Source: Mesorhizobium sp. WSM2240 (GTDB lineage: Bacteria; Pseudomonadota; Alphaproteobacteria; Rhizobiales; Rhizobiaceae). Taken from it: a stretch of DNA of 64,000 bases. The notes beneath the pieces are model-generated. The model was not told the origin of the DNA. It searched no databases and saw only the letters and a program-made list of their open reading frames with translations. The stretch is from the NCBI RefSeq assembly GCF_040438645.1, contig NZ_CP159256.1, positions 62,001 through 126,000 of the forward strand, given 5' to 3'. Below are positions 35,476 through 42,911 of the stretch, piece by piece. The position numbers were made by a program, and so were the translations under genes. How positions within the stretch are numbered: position 1 is the first letter of the stretch; every line of letters starts with the position of its first letter.

Positions 35476-35699
35476 GCTTCAAAGGGCTGGCCTTCATTCG
35501 CAAATGGGCGAAAGAGCATATCTACAAACCGCGCGTCCTCGGCGCGCCGCAGAGGTCGGCGCCTGACTTGGCCAAGGCGTTTCGCAAAGACGCTAGGTCG
35601 GCGCAGCTTAAGCTTGAAGAGGTTGAGGAGGAAGTCGGGCCGCTGGAGAAGGGCATCGCGAAGTTGATGGACGGTCGACCGCTCGATACTCCGAAATGA
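35472..35699 (+). CDS. Small DUF768-like protein, second copy
   Basis: A 75-residue protein starting inside the stop codon of the preceding gene (MSFKGLAFIRKWAKEHIYKP). It has the same layout as its neighbour: F-x-RKW near the start, LAKAFRKDARSAQLKLEEVE in the middle and VGPLEKGIAKLMDG at the end. The overlap implies coupled translation and perhaps a heteromeric pair. Function unknown. Confidence 0.7.
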   Translation: MSFKGLAFIRKWAKEHIYKPRVLGAPQRSAPDLAKAFRKDARSAQLKLEEVEEEVGPLEKGIAKLMDGRPLDTPK

Positions 35700-35777
35700 T
35701 GGGAACAAGTATTGGAGCGGCGGGTTATCAGTGGCCTCCGACATAGCGAGGCTTTTTCCAATCCGGAGACGACCACA

Positions 35778-36305
35778 ATGGCAACCACGAAGAAGGCCTC
35801 AAAAACGGATCAGAAGGGTCTTCAAGACCTATTCCTCGACGGCTTGAAGGACCTGTATTACGCCGAGAAGAAGATATTGAGGGCCCTGCCGAAAATGGCG
35901 AAGGGAGCAGAGTCCGAAGAGGTGACGGCGGCATTCGAGAAACATCGCGCCGAAACCGAAGGACAGGTCGAACGTCTCGACCAGGTGTTCGAAATCTTCG
36001 GCAAGTCCGCTCGGGGCAAGACCTGCCCGGCCATTGACGGCATCCTCGAAGAAGGCTCGGATATCCTCGAAGAGTATAAGGGTGCCCCGGCCCTGGACGC
36101 GGGCCTAGTGGCAGCGGCCCAGGCGGTCGAGCATTACGAGATCGCCCGCTACGGCACCCTCATCGCGTGGGCGGAACAGCTTGGAAAACCCGAAGCGGTG
36201 GAACTCCTGAAAGCCACGCTCGAGGAAGAGACGAAAACAGACGAAGCACTCTCCGCCCTTGGCGAGGGCGGTGTGAACGAACGCGCATTGGAACACGCCG
36301 CATAA
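35778..36305 (+). CDS. DUF892 family ferritin-like protein (YciE-type)
   Basis: ATG 35778 (MATTKKASKTDQKGLQDLFL) gives 175 residues. DUF892 proteins are four-helix ferritin-like bundles linked to general stress. Features seen here are LKDLYYAEKKILRALPKMAK, then AAFEKHRAETEGQVERLDQV, VAAAQAVEHYEIARYGTLIA and LLKATLEEETKTDEALS. The E and H pairs (YAEKK, EKHRAE, EHYE, EEETK) fit a di-metal site. A strong hairpin follows at 36327. It probably belongs to the same stress locus as the DUF768-like pair. Confidence 0.9.
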   Translation: MATTKKASKTDQKGLQDLFLDGLKDLYYAEKKILRALPKMAKGAESEEVTAAFEKHRAETEGQVERLDQVFEIFGKSARGKTCPAIDGILEEGSDILEEYKGAPALDAGLVAAAQAVEHYEIARYGTLIAWAEQLGKPEAVELLKATLEEETKTDEALSALGEGGVNERALEHAA

Positions 36306-36326
36306 CCGCTTTGGGCGGAAGGGGTT

Positions 36327-36354
36327 GGCCCCCGGCAGGTCATTGCCGGGGGCC
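36327..36354 (+). terminator. Strong stem-loop after the DUF892 gene
   Basis: An 11-bp perfect stem (GGCCCCCGGCA, 6-nt loop, TGCCGGGGGCC) starts 22 bp after the stop. No T-run follows, but the stem strength supports transcription termination or 3' end protection. Confidence 0.65.
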
Positions 36355-36395
36355 GCTTCCTGCACGTCAATGAACTCCCCCAATTTGCCCCTATT

Positions 36396-36700
36396 TCGCT
36401 CGCGGCCATGGCAACGAGCGCTGACGATCAGCGTCAACGTCTCGGCTGCTCAACTCCGTGGCGCGAACCTGCCGGAGTCGGTCAAGGAGGTATTGAAAGA
36501 AACCGGTCTCGATCCATTCGAACTGGAAATTACCGAAGCTCTTATCAAAGATTTGGGCCTGCGCTCGCGCGTCTGCGCAAAGCTTATGGGCCTCGGCGCC
36601 CGAGATCGCGACGGACGATTTTGGCACGGGCTATTCCTCACTGTCCAACCTGCGAGCCTTCCCGTGTGATAAGATCAAGGTCCCTTGTCCGTACTGTTGA
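36396..36700 (+). pseudogene. EAL-domain (c-di-GMP phosphodiesterase) remnant, frameshifted
   Basis: The first frame gives ALTISVNVSAAQLRGANLPE and LDPFELEITEALIKD, the front of an EAL domain. After a frame change near 36590 the sequence continues TDDFGTGYSSLSNLRAFPCD and then stops at 36700. The EAL motif itself and most of the barrel are missing at both ends. It is a relic of a c-di-GMP enzyme. Confidence 0.8.
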
Positions 36701-36776
36701 TACAGGCGAATTGCCTGCCGCTCGCCTGCCGTCAAACTTCCCGCTTTCCGCACCGCCCGCATCAACGGGTTCTTCT

Positions 36777-36979
36777 ATGACCGCTCCGCATCCCGCACCG
36801 GACGGCGAAGCCGTGGCCGATATGGAAGTGGCCGCGGACGTGGCAATCGCATTATGCGGCGGTAACGCGCGGGGAGCGGTCAAGGGCCGCTTGTGGCAAA
36901 CGGCGTTGTGGAGCGCGAATTGGAGCTGACCCGAATAGCGGTCTCATATGGCTATTCCCGCGGCTGGCATTGCCGCTGA
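36777..36979 (+). pseudogene. Small conserved rhizobial-type protein, frameshifted
   Basis: From ATG 36777 the frame reads MTAPHPAPDGEAVADMEVAA then DVAIALCGGNARGAVKG. It loses register near 36885 and the other frame continues LVANGVVERELELTRIAVSY and GYSRGWHCR before a stop at 36979. Together they form one protein of about 67 residues of a type I associate with rhizobia. Function unknown. Confidence 0.55.
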
Positions 36980-37057
36980 TCTCTTTGCTGCCTAAGCCGC
37001 AAGTGTGTGGGTATGAAAAAAGACGGAACACATGAAGTTGGCGGCGGTTCAGGCCGC

Positions 37058-37312
37058 ATGACCCGCTATTATTTCGACGTTCGGGACAATGGCCGCCTTT
37101 TCCCGGATGATCAGGGCATGGAACTGGAAAGCCTCGATGACGCTGTCGCCGAGGCAGAGACGGTTGTTGCCGAGATGGCGAAGGATGTTCTTCCCGGGTC
37201 GTTGCGTCGCGATTTGGTTGTGGAGGTCAGGGAAGAACAAAGCCCGCCGCTGGTAGAGGCCGTTCTCGCGTTCAAGGTGAAGGTCACCGCAGATCGGCAA
37301 AAGACGAAATGA
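37058..37312 (+). CDS. Small DUF6894-like protein
   Basis: ATG 37058 (MTRYYFDVRDNGRLFPDDQG) gives 84 residues; GTG 37007 would add 17 residues unlike the family. The N-terminal YYFDVRDNG and the following MELESLDDAVAEAE pattern match the small DUF6894 proteins frequent in rhizobia, whose function is unknown. It sits among stress-associated small genes. Confidence 0.7.
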   Translation: MTRYYFDVRDNGRLFPDDQGMELESLDDAVAEAETVVAEMAKDVLPGSLRRDLVVEVREEQSPPLVEAVLAFKVKVTADRQKTK

Positions 37313-37459
37313 CATTGCACCTCGTCGACTACGGGTGACGTTGGGCCGTTTGCTAAACTTTGTCCGGTAGCATACAATTCGAAATCGCTTGCACGTCGTC
37401 AAGGGCGCGGGCGCCAAGAGTGGCAGGTGAGCTCTTGCCCCAAACACGGGGAGAGCCGA

Positions 37460-38197
37460 ATGCCTGTTCCAAAAAATGATCCCTACAACAATCTGCTTCT
37501 GTGCAACATGAGCGGGCGCGACCTAGCGTTGCTTGAACCACACATGGAACGTGTGGGTCTGAAGCTGAAGGACTGCCTCGAACGCCGAGGTTCGCTCGTT
37601 CGCTTCGTCCACTTCTTGGAACAAGGCGTAGCGTCGATCGTCGTAAAGATGGCAGGGCGCGGTAATGCCGAAGCAGGTTTGCTCGGGTTCGAAGGCATGG
37701 CCGGAACGTCGATGGTGTTGGGCGATGACACGTCCATTCATGACTGCGTCGTGCAATTGCCGGGAGAAGCCATACGAATCCCGGCAGAAGCCTTCCGGAA
37801 CGCATTGAAACAAAGCCCCACGCTGCGCGAATTTTTGCTGCGGTATGTGGAAGCTCTTGGCGTCCAGACGGCCTATACAGCCATTGCGAATGCGCGCCTT
37901 ACAATTGAGGAGCGCTTAGCCCGCTGGTTCCTGATGTGTCATGACCGGGTAGCCGGCGACTCTCTGCCGCTCACGCACGATTTTTTGGCGGTCATGCTGG
38001 GTGTTCGCCGGCCCGGCGTCACAGTGGGTATCCAAGTTCTGGAGGGCAAGCTATTGATCCGGGCAAACCGAGGCGAAATTGTAATCCGGGATCGCGACGG
38101 ATTGATCGAACTGGCGGGCGAAACCTACAGCGAGCCCAAAGCGCAGTACGATCGGCTTCTAGGTCGCGACGGTGGGGCGTCCGTGGCTTCGGCCTAA
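37460..38197 (+). CDS. Crp/Fnr-family transcriptional regulator
   Basis: ATG 37460 follows GGGGAGAG and gives 245 residues. A cyclic-nucleotide-binding-like beta-roll (VHFLEQGVASIVVKMAGRGN, LLGFEGMAGTSMVLGDD) is followed by a C-terminal Crp-type winged helix (THDFLAVMLGVRRPGVTVGI). The Fnr iron-sulfur cysteines are not present, and the arginine that contacts cAMP is not evident. The signal is therefore something else. Many rhizobial proteins of this kind sit in stress loci, which fits its neighbours. Confidence 0.9.
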   Translation: MPVPKNDPYNNLLLCNMSGRDLALLEPHMERVGLKLKDCLERRGSLVRFVHFLEQGVASIVVKMAGRGNAEAGLLGFEGMAGTSMVLGDDTSIHDCVVQLPGEAIRIPAEAFRNALKQSPTLREFLLRYVEALGVQTAYTAIANARLTIEERLARWFLMCHDRVAGDSLPLTHDFLAVMLGVRRPGVTVGIQVLEGKLLIRANRGEIVIRDRDGLIELAGETYSEPKAQYDRLLGRDGGASVASA

Positions 38198-38299
38198 GAC
38201 ACGGACGATTATCGCTCTAACGGCATGTGAACCCATGCAGTGGCGTTGCGGCCGATGTTCATCCGGCGAAGCTTTTGCAGGGCAAAGCGCGAGTGTCGC

Positions 38300-38493
38300 T
38301 TGGCAGTTAGTCGTGAGAATGTGGTCGTTTCGGTTAGGTCTGGCAGTTAATTGCGAGAATGGGTAGCTCAGATTCTCAATTTAACTGCAATTGCATCAGC
38401 CGGAAGGTCATGAATCCGTTGAATTTCATGCCCCGTCTTCGGAAAATTCGATGTCATTAGTTGCCGGCGCGGATTCTCAAATTAAATGCCAAG
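38300..38493. repeat. Four imperfect copies of a 22-bp repeat in both orientations
   Basis: Two copies read forward (38300-38321, TTGGCAGTTAGTCGTGAGAA; 38340-38361, CTGGCAGTTAATTGCGAGAA) and two reverse (38371-38390, GATTCTCAATTTAACTGCAA; 38472-38493, GATTCTCAAATTAAATGCCA). The consensus is about TTGGCAGTTAATTGAGAATC. Copies 2 and 3 face each other across about 9 bp. They lie in the 390-bp gap between the Crp-type gene and the hsp20 operon, which holds no gene. Confidence 0.75.
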
Positions 38494-38535
38494 GGCCCGA
38501 GCAGCACTCGCGGTTCACACACAGCGCAAATCGAA

Positions 38536-38576
38536 GCAAAAATCCAAGATGCGGCGGACAGTGGTCCGCCGCATCT
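38536..38576 (-). terminator. Rho-independent terminator of the hsp20 operon
   Basis: On the minus strand a 13-bp perfect stem (arms at 38547-38559 and 38564-38576, 4-nt loop) is followed by TTGGATTTTTG. It starts 15 bp after the stop at 38591. Confidence 0.85.
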
Positions 38577-38590
38577 CAATATCGATGAAT

Positions 38591-39088
38591 TCAGTTGGCT
38601 TTCACGTCAATCTTCTTGACGCGCGACAGGGCTTCTTGGCTCTTCGGGAGCGTCACGGTCAGGACGCCATTCTTGAATTCGGCGTTGGCCTTGTTGGTGT
38701 CGACACCTGACGGCAGCGGAATCGAGCGATAGAACGAGCCGTAAGACCGCTCCGACAGGTGATAACCTTTCTTGCTCTCCTCCCGCTCACTCTTCTTCTC
38801 GCCCTTGATGGTAAGAGCATTGTCCGTCAGCGAAACATCAACATCCTTCTGGTCGATTCCTGGAAGCTCGATCGATATCTCAAGGGTACTATCTGTTTCG
38901 ACAATGTCGGTTGGTCCGCCGGCATCCCGGCGTCCGAATGCGCCGAACGGTTGATCGAACCGCCTCCAGAAATCCTCGAATACCTGATTCACGCCGCGCT
39001 GCAGGGAAGAGACGGCGTTGTCCTCGTCCCGCTTCGCGGTCTCGCTGCCTTTATCTTTGCCCCACGGAGTCAGATCTCTGATCTGCAT
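38591..39088 (-). CDS. Hsp20/alpha-crystallin small heat-shock protein (third gene of operon)
   Basis: ATG 39088 lies six bases after AGGAGG and gives 165 residues. The alpha-crystallin domain (ISIELPGIDQKDVDVSLTDN, TIKGEKKSEREESKKGYHLS, FYRSIPLPSGVDTNKANAEF) ends with the signature GVLTVTLPKS and a short KKIDVKAN tail. It is an ATP-independent holdase for unfolding proteins. It starts 25 bp after the middle hsp20 gene, and the operon terminator follows. Confidence 0.95.
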   Translation of the reverse strand: MQIRDLTPWGKDKGSETAKRDEDNAVSSLQRGVNQVFEDFWRRFDQPFGAFGRRDAGGPTDIVETDSTLEISIELPGIDQKDVDVSLTDNALTIKGEKKSEREESKKGYHLSERSYGSFYRSIPLPSGVDTNKANAEFKNGVLTVTLPKSQEALSRVKKIDVKAN

Positions 39089-39113
39089 CGTCAACCTCCT
39101 TATGATCCGTTGG

Positions 39114-39518
39114 CTAAGCCATCTTGAGTTGGATCTTGCGGGCCTTGGCCGGTGCGGCCTTCGGCAACACCAGACGCAGTACGCCGTTCTTCTGCGACGC
39201 CTCGATTCCATCGCGATCGATGTCTTCGGACAGCGCGAAAACACGCTCATAGTCGCCCGCGCTATATTCGGCGTAGACTTGGCGATAGTTCTGGTGCTGT
39301 TGATCAGCCGCGTAGCCACGGATCGCCAGCGTTCGCTTCTCGAGCGTGATGTCCACCCCATCCGGAGCGACGCCCGGCATATCGACGAGAAGGACGACGT
39401 TGTCCTGGGTCTCGAAAATATCGGTGCGCGGCACGAACACCGGGCGTGAGCGGGTCCGCTCGGCACCGTCAAGCGTGGTGGGCGACTGACGCTCGGTCGC
39501 CTTCAGTTCCTGAGCCAT
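39114..39518 (-). CDS. Hsp20/alpha-crystallin small heat-shock protein (second gene of operon)
   Basis: A 134-residue small heat-shock protein behind GAGGAGG. Crystallin features are VFVPRTDIFETQDNVVLLVD, MPGVAPDGVDITLEKRTLAI, an EYERVFALSEDI-like strand (GDYERVFALSEDIDRDG) and the GVLRLVLPKA signature. It differs clearly from its two neighbours, so the three are old paralogues able to form mixed oligomers. It begins 12 bp after the first gene. Confidence 0.95.
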   Translation of the reverse strand: MAQELKATERQSPTTLDGAERTRSRPVFVPRTDIFETQDNVVLLVDMPGVAPDGVDITLEKRTLAIRGYAADQQHQNYRQVYAEYSAGDYERVFALSEDIDRDGIEASQKNGVLRLVLPKAAPAKARKIQLKMA

Positions 39519-39530
39519 TTTTGCCTCCTC

Positions 39531-39965
39531 TCATCCCTTTATCTGTATTTTCTTCGGCCGATCTGCCTCCGGCCGGCGTAGTTCGACCTCAAGCAGTCCA
39601 TTGGCGAAGCGCGCTTCGACCTGTTCTGGATCGACGCGGAACGGCAGTTGCACCGTGCGCGAGAAGCTTCCGTAGGCGCGCTCGCGTCGATGCCAGACGG
39701 ATTTCTCATCCTCCGTCCGCGGTTCGCGTTCGCACTTCAATGTCAGCGTGTTCTCGCGCACCGTGAGATCGACTTCGTCGGGCGCGATGCCCGGCAGTTC
39801 GGCGGTAACCGCCACGCTGTCCTCGCCAACCCAAAGATTGACGGGGGGAAACTCCTGAGCAGCACCGGCCGTCAGCCCGGTCAGGCGCTGGTTCATTTCC
39901 TGTTGCATGCGCCGCATTTCCAGAAACGGGTCGAACCCGATGCGGCCGAAATCCGATAACAGCAT
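39531..39965 (-). CDS. Hsp20/alpha-crystallin small heat-shock protein (first gene of operon)
   Basis: ATG 39965 (MLLSDFGRIGFDPFLEMRRM) is preferred over ATG 39971 because AGGAGG directly abuts the latter but is six bases from the former. This gives 144 residues. The crystallin domain includes VAVTAELPGIAPDEVDLTVR, TLKCEREPRTEDE and GLLEVELRRPEADRPKKIQI. It heads the three-gene leftward operon. No convincing ROSE-type thermometer or sigma-32 promoter could be recognised upstream by eye. Confidence 0.95.
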   Translation of the reverse strand: MLLSDFGRIGFDPFLEMRRMQQEMNQRLTGLTAGAAQEFPPVNLWVGEDSVAVTAELPGIAPDEVDLTVRENTLTLKCEREPRTEDEKSVWHRRERAYGSFSRTVQLPFRVDPEQVEARFANGLLEVELRRPEADRPKKIQIKG

Positions 39966-39971
39966 GTGCAT

Positions 39972-40474
39972 CCTCCTTCGATTCACGACCAGACACGATC
40001 TCGCCACGCGCAAAATACGCGTGCTGACCGGATGCAGAATCAATCGGAGGCAATTGGGGTGGCGATCAAGGCAGAAACCGAGGCGGTCGATCGCGCGAAT
40101 TCGCAAGCACGAGAAGGAGGGTTCGGGCAAAACGCCGGAACACATCCTCCTTGCGAAGCGACATGAACCGAACTCGGTCCACCAAGTGATCGGACCGTCG
40201 TTCCCGTGCCAGGCCCCGATAGCGGCATCCGGCAGAAACGAGTTAGGTGAGGGCAAATCGCCTTTCAAGAGGCGCCGCTGATCTTTGAAGTACCATCAGC
40301 TTGACCGTTCCTAGTGGTGAGGATCTGACGCTTGGTACCCGACACAGACACCCGATTTGGGTGGGGGAATCCGTTCCCTTGAATGGTTGAGGCGCGCCGG
40401 ACATGGCCTCGGCGATCCTGTGCGTTTGGCAAACAGATCGAGTGCCTGACAAGAAGACCATATGGGCGCTTGAT
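39972..40474. other. Divergent intergenic region between hsp20 operon and tetR
   Basis: About 500 bp that must contain the heat-shock promoter (leftward) and lead into the TetR palindrome (rightward). No supported gene was found. Confidence 0.45.
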
Positions 40475-40519
40475 CCGTACCCACTAGTCGGTATACTATA
40501 TACCGACTAGTGGGTACGG
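40475..40519. promoter_or_regulatory. 45-bp palindrome directly before tetR (operator/promoter)
   Basis: Two perfectly complementary 21-bp arms (40475-40495 and 40499-40519) are separated by CTA. Each arm holds the self-complementary ACTAGT, and the centre reads GGTATACTATATACC, a plausible -10 region. It ends 3 bp before the tetR start codon. It is a strong candidate for autorepression, and as RNA it would form a long hairpin across the ribosome-binding region. Confidence 0.85.
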
Positions 40520-40522
40520 AAC

Positions 40523-41140
40523 ATGCTGCGACAGCACGACTCCAGAACGAGATTCCTCGATGCGACGATTAAGGTGGTCCGGACCAAGGGCTATGCGGCA
40601 ACGCGTATTGAAGACGTCTGTGCCGAGGCGGGGCTGACCAAGGGCAGTTTCTTTCACCACTTCAAGAGTAAGGAAGACCTCGCGCTTGCAGCCGTGGCGC
40701 ATTGGAACGCGCGGGCGGCCGGCATCTTCGCCAAAGCGCCTTTCCGCGAGGAAGCCGACCCCCTCGCCCGGCTCATCGCCTATGTCGATTTTCGCAAGGC
40801 GCTACTGGCGGGAGATTTGCCCGATTTCACCTGTTTCGCCGGAACGATCATTCAGGAGGCGTATCGCACCCATGAGGCTCTCGGAGCGGCCTGCGCTGAA
40901 AGCCTCGAAGCGGGCGTAGGATCGATCGAGGCAGATATTCGCGCAGCGATGGACAAATACGGCGTACCGGCCGAGTGGACGCCGGAGAGCCTAGCATTGC
41001 ATATGGAGGCAGTCGTCCAGGGGGGATTCATTCTTGCCAAGGCCAGAGGCGACGCGAAGGCCGCGGCCGAAAGCCTCGATCACCTGCGCCGCTATCTCAA
41101 GCTTCTGTTCGCCGACAGATCATACGGTTTCCCGAACTGA
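40523..41140 (+). CDS. TetR/AcrR-family regulator
   Basis: A 205-residue protein with the TetR helix-turn-helix (TRIEDVCAEAGLTKGSFFHH, then FKSKEDLALA) and a C-terminal ligand domain with FTCFAGTIIQEAYRTHEAL, resembling the branch that senses electrophiles or short organic molecules. It almost touches the 45-bp palindrome upstream, its probable operator. The glyoxalase-fold gene begins 25 bp downstream in the same operon. Confidence 0.93.
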   Translation: MLRQHDSRTRFLDATIKVVRTKGYAATRIEDVCAEAGLTKGSFFHHFKSKEDLALAAVAHWNARAAGIFAKAPFREEADPLARLIAYVDFRKALLAGDLPDFTCFAGTIIQEAYRTHEALGAACAESLEAGVGSIEADIRAAMDKYGVPAEWTPESLALHMEAVVQGGFILAKARGDAKAAAESLDHLRRYLKLLFADRSYGFPN

Positions 41141-41165
41141 AGACCCGCAAAGGAAAGGATCGGAT

Positions 41166-41546
41166 ATGGGACAGCCAGTTGTTCACTTCGAGATCATAGG
41201 CAAGGAGCCGGAAAAGCTCCGGCGCTACTATACCGAGCTGTTCGGATGGACTTTCGATACCAGCAGTCCGGTATCGGAAGCAATTTCCAATCCCACGGAC
41301 TACGGCTTCGTCCATAGCGATCAGAACGGCGACGGTATCGCCGGCGGCGTTGCCGGGGGCGATGGCTACGACAGCCATGTAACATTCTATGTTAGCGTCG
41401 ATGATGTCGAAACCGCGCTTCGCAAAGCAGAGAGCCTTGGCGGAACACGACGTCTGGGGCCGGTCAGTTCGCCGAGCGGAGAGCTCGTGGTCGGCAAGTT
41501 CGAGGACCCGGAAGGCCATTTGATCGGCGTTGCCGGCACAAGATAG
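41166..41546 (+). CDS. VOC (glyoxalase/bleomycin resistance fold) protein
   Basis: ATG 41166 lies after AAAGGAAAGGA and gives 126 residues. Two beta-alpha-beta-beta-beta modules are visible: VVHFEIIGKEPEKLRRYYTE and LFGWTFD, then SHVTFYVSVDDVETALRKAE and GKFEDPEGHLIGVAG. The metal ligands of a glyoxalase are partly present (H in VVHFE, E in DPEGH). It may detoxify a reactive aldehyde or bind a drug, and it is cotranscribed with the TetR regulator. Confidence 0.88.
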   Translation: MGQPVVHFEIIGKEPEKLRRYYTELFGWTFDTSSPVSEAISNPTDYGFVHSDQNGDGIAGGVAGGDGYDSHVTFYVSVDDVETALRKAESLGGTRRLGPVSSPSGELVVGKFEDPEGHLIGVAGTR

Positions 41547-41967
41547 CGCCTGCAGGGAACTCGCGTGAGTGGGAGAGCGCGCTGAAGCAAGAGTTCGCTT
41601 CGGGTCCGAAACCGGTATTTCGGCCCGGTACCAAGCGTCAGAATTTCACCACTAGCTGCGACCTAGCCGCCCAATCCGCTGCTTTGTGGCAGGTAGGGGC
41701 AGGGCGAAAGATATCGTTCCTGATTTGCGTAAATGCAGTTCCGAAGCGCCACAGAGATATTGGCTTTCGCGCCCTTTGCCGACATCGGGAAATGGAACAA
41801 CGTGCTATGGACACGTGCGATTTCGGCATTGATCGTCAGCTCTCCACTCTCGGGTAGCCCCCAATGAACCTTCCAGCGGTCGACGCGAGATTGCGCTGGA
41901 CGATTGAAGTCACTGCAGAAGTTCGCGCGGGTCGCGAACCAGCGAACAACAACAAGAAGGAGACAGC
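41547..41967. other. Intergenic stretch, no recognised gene
   Basis: About 420 bp between the VOC gene and the SRPBCC gene. A 105-codon minus-strand frame here has no recognisable domain. SRPBCC genes of this type usually follow an ArsR regulator, and none is present. Confidence 0.45.
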
Positions 41968-42447
41968 ATGAGCCCAAAGCCCACTGGCCGCGTTCGTGGC
42001 AACGACCTGATCCTCACGCGCACGTTCCGCGCACCCATCGATGACGTCTGGACGAGCGTGACGAAGTCCGAGAACACCGCGCTCTGGTTCGGCAGTTGGG
42101 ACGGCGACGCCGGCCCGGGCAAGATCGTGCGGCTGCAACTGGTCCATGAGAAGGGCCAGCCGTGGACGAATGTGACGATCCAAGAATGCGAGGCGCCGCG
42201 CCGCCTTGTCGTCACGATGAAGGATGACTACGGCGAGTGGCGCATCGAGCTGACGTTGACGCAGACGGACGACACGACCGAGCTGCGCTTCGTGCAGCAC
42301 CTGAGCGACCGGAAACTCGCTGGCGACGTAGGGCCGGGCTGGGAGTACTACCTCGACATGCTGGTCGCCGCGCGCGAGGGCAAGGCGCTGCCGTCGTTCG
42401 AAGACTACTACCCGGCGCAGAAGGCGTACTACCTGGATGGCGCATAG
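41968..42447 (+). CDS. SRPBCC/AHSA1-like domain protein
   Basis: A 159-residue protein behind GAAGGAGA with the AHSA1-like START fold: LILTRTFRAPIDDVWTSVTK, TALWFGSWDGDAGPGKIVRL, VTIQECEAPRRLVVTMKDDY, LTLTQTDDTTELRFVQHLS and PGWEYYLDMLVAAREGK. Members bind small hydrophobic ligands and are usually paired with an ArsR regulator. Here the gene stands alone between an empty 420-bp stretch and transposase remnants, so its partner may have been lost. Confidence 0.88.
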   Translation: MSPKPTGRVRGNDLILTRTFRAPIDDVWTSVTKSENTALWFGSWDGDAGPGKIVRLQLVHEKGQPWTNVTIQECEAPRRLVVTMKDDYGEWRIELTLTQTDDTTELRFVQHLSDRKLAGDVGPGWEYYLDMLVAAREGKALPSFEDYYPAQKAYYLDGA

Positions 42448-42490
42448 GCGTTATATCGAGAGCCTGCAAATCACGAAACGAGGCGATCCA

Positions 42491-42880
42491 ATGTACACGG
42501 ATCCTATCCGATGGGCTGACATCCGCCGTCGTGTCCTCGCGAAAGGTCAATCGATCAGGGAGGTTCCCCGATCCAAAGGCCTGAGCCGCAAGACTGTCAG
42601 GAAAATGGTGCGCCAGGAAGCACCGGGCCAATTCGTCCGCACCGAGCTGCCGACGTCGATCAGCGCGTACCGGAGCCTGATTGATACCATGCTAGTCGAA
42701 GATGAATCTCGGCTACAGCGCGATCGCAGAAGCGTTGCCTCCATTTTTCGGACCCTTCGGGACCATCATGGGTATGCCGGCGGCTATTCTGCTGTACGCC
42801 GTTACTGCCGCAGCGTCCAAGTTCCGCAGGTTGATCTGGATGTGCACGCGGCGGGTGGCCGGAACGCTATAGAAGCCTGA
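42491..42880 (+). pseudogene. IS21-family IstA transposase, N-terminal remnant
   Basis: From ATG 42491 a 129-residue frame reads MYTDPIRWADIRRRVLAKGQ and SIREVPRSKGLSRKTVRKMV, the helix-turn-helix start of IstA. It is followed by DHHGYAGGYSAVRRYCRSVQ, which is also IstA-like. The DDE domain and istB are missing, and another transposase remnant begins 31 bp later. Confidence 0.7.
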
Positions 42881-42911
42881 CAATAGTGCGGACCGCGAGA
42901 ACCTATCGGTT

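Noticed and set aside
38300..38493. CRISPR array
   Set aside because: Only four imperfect repeats in mixed orientation with uneven spacing, and no cas genes.
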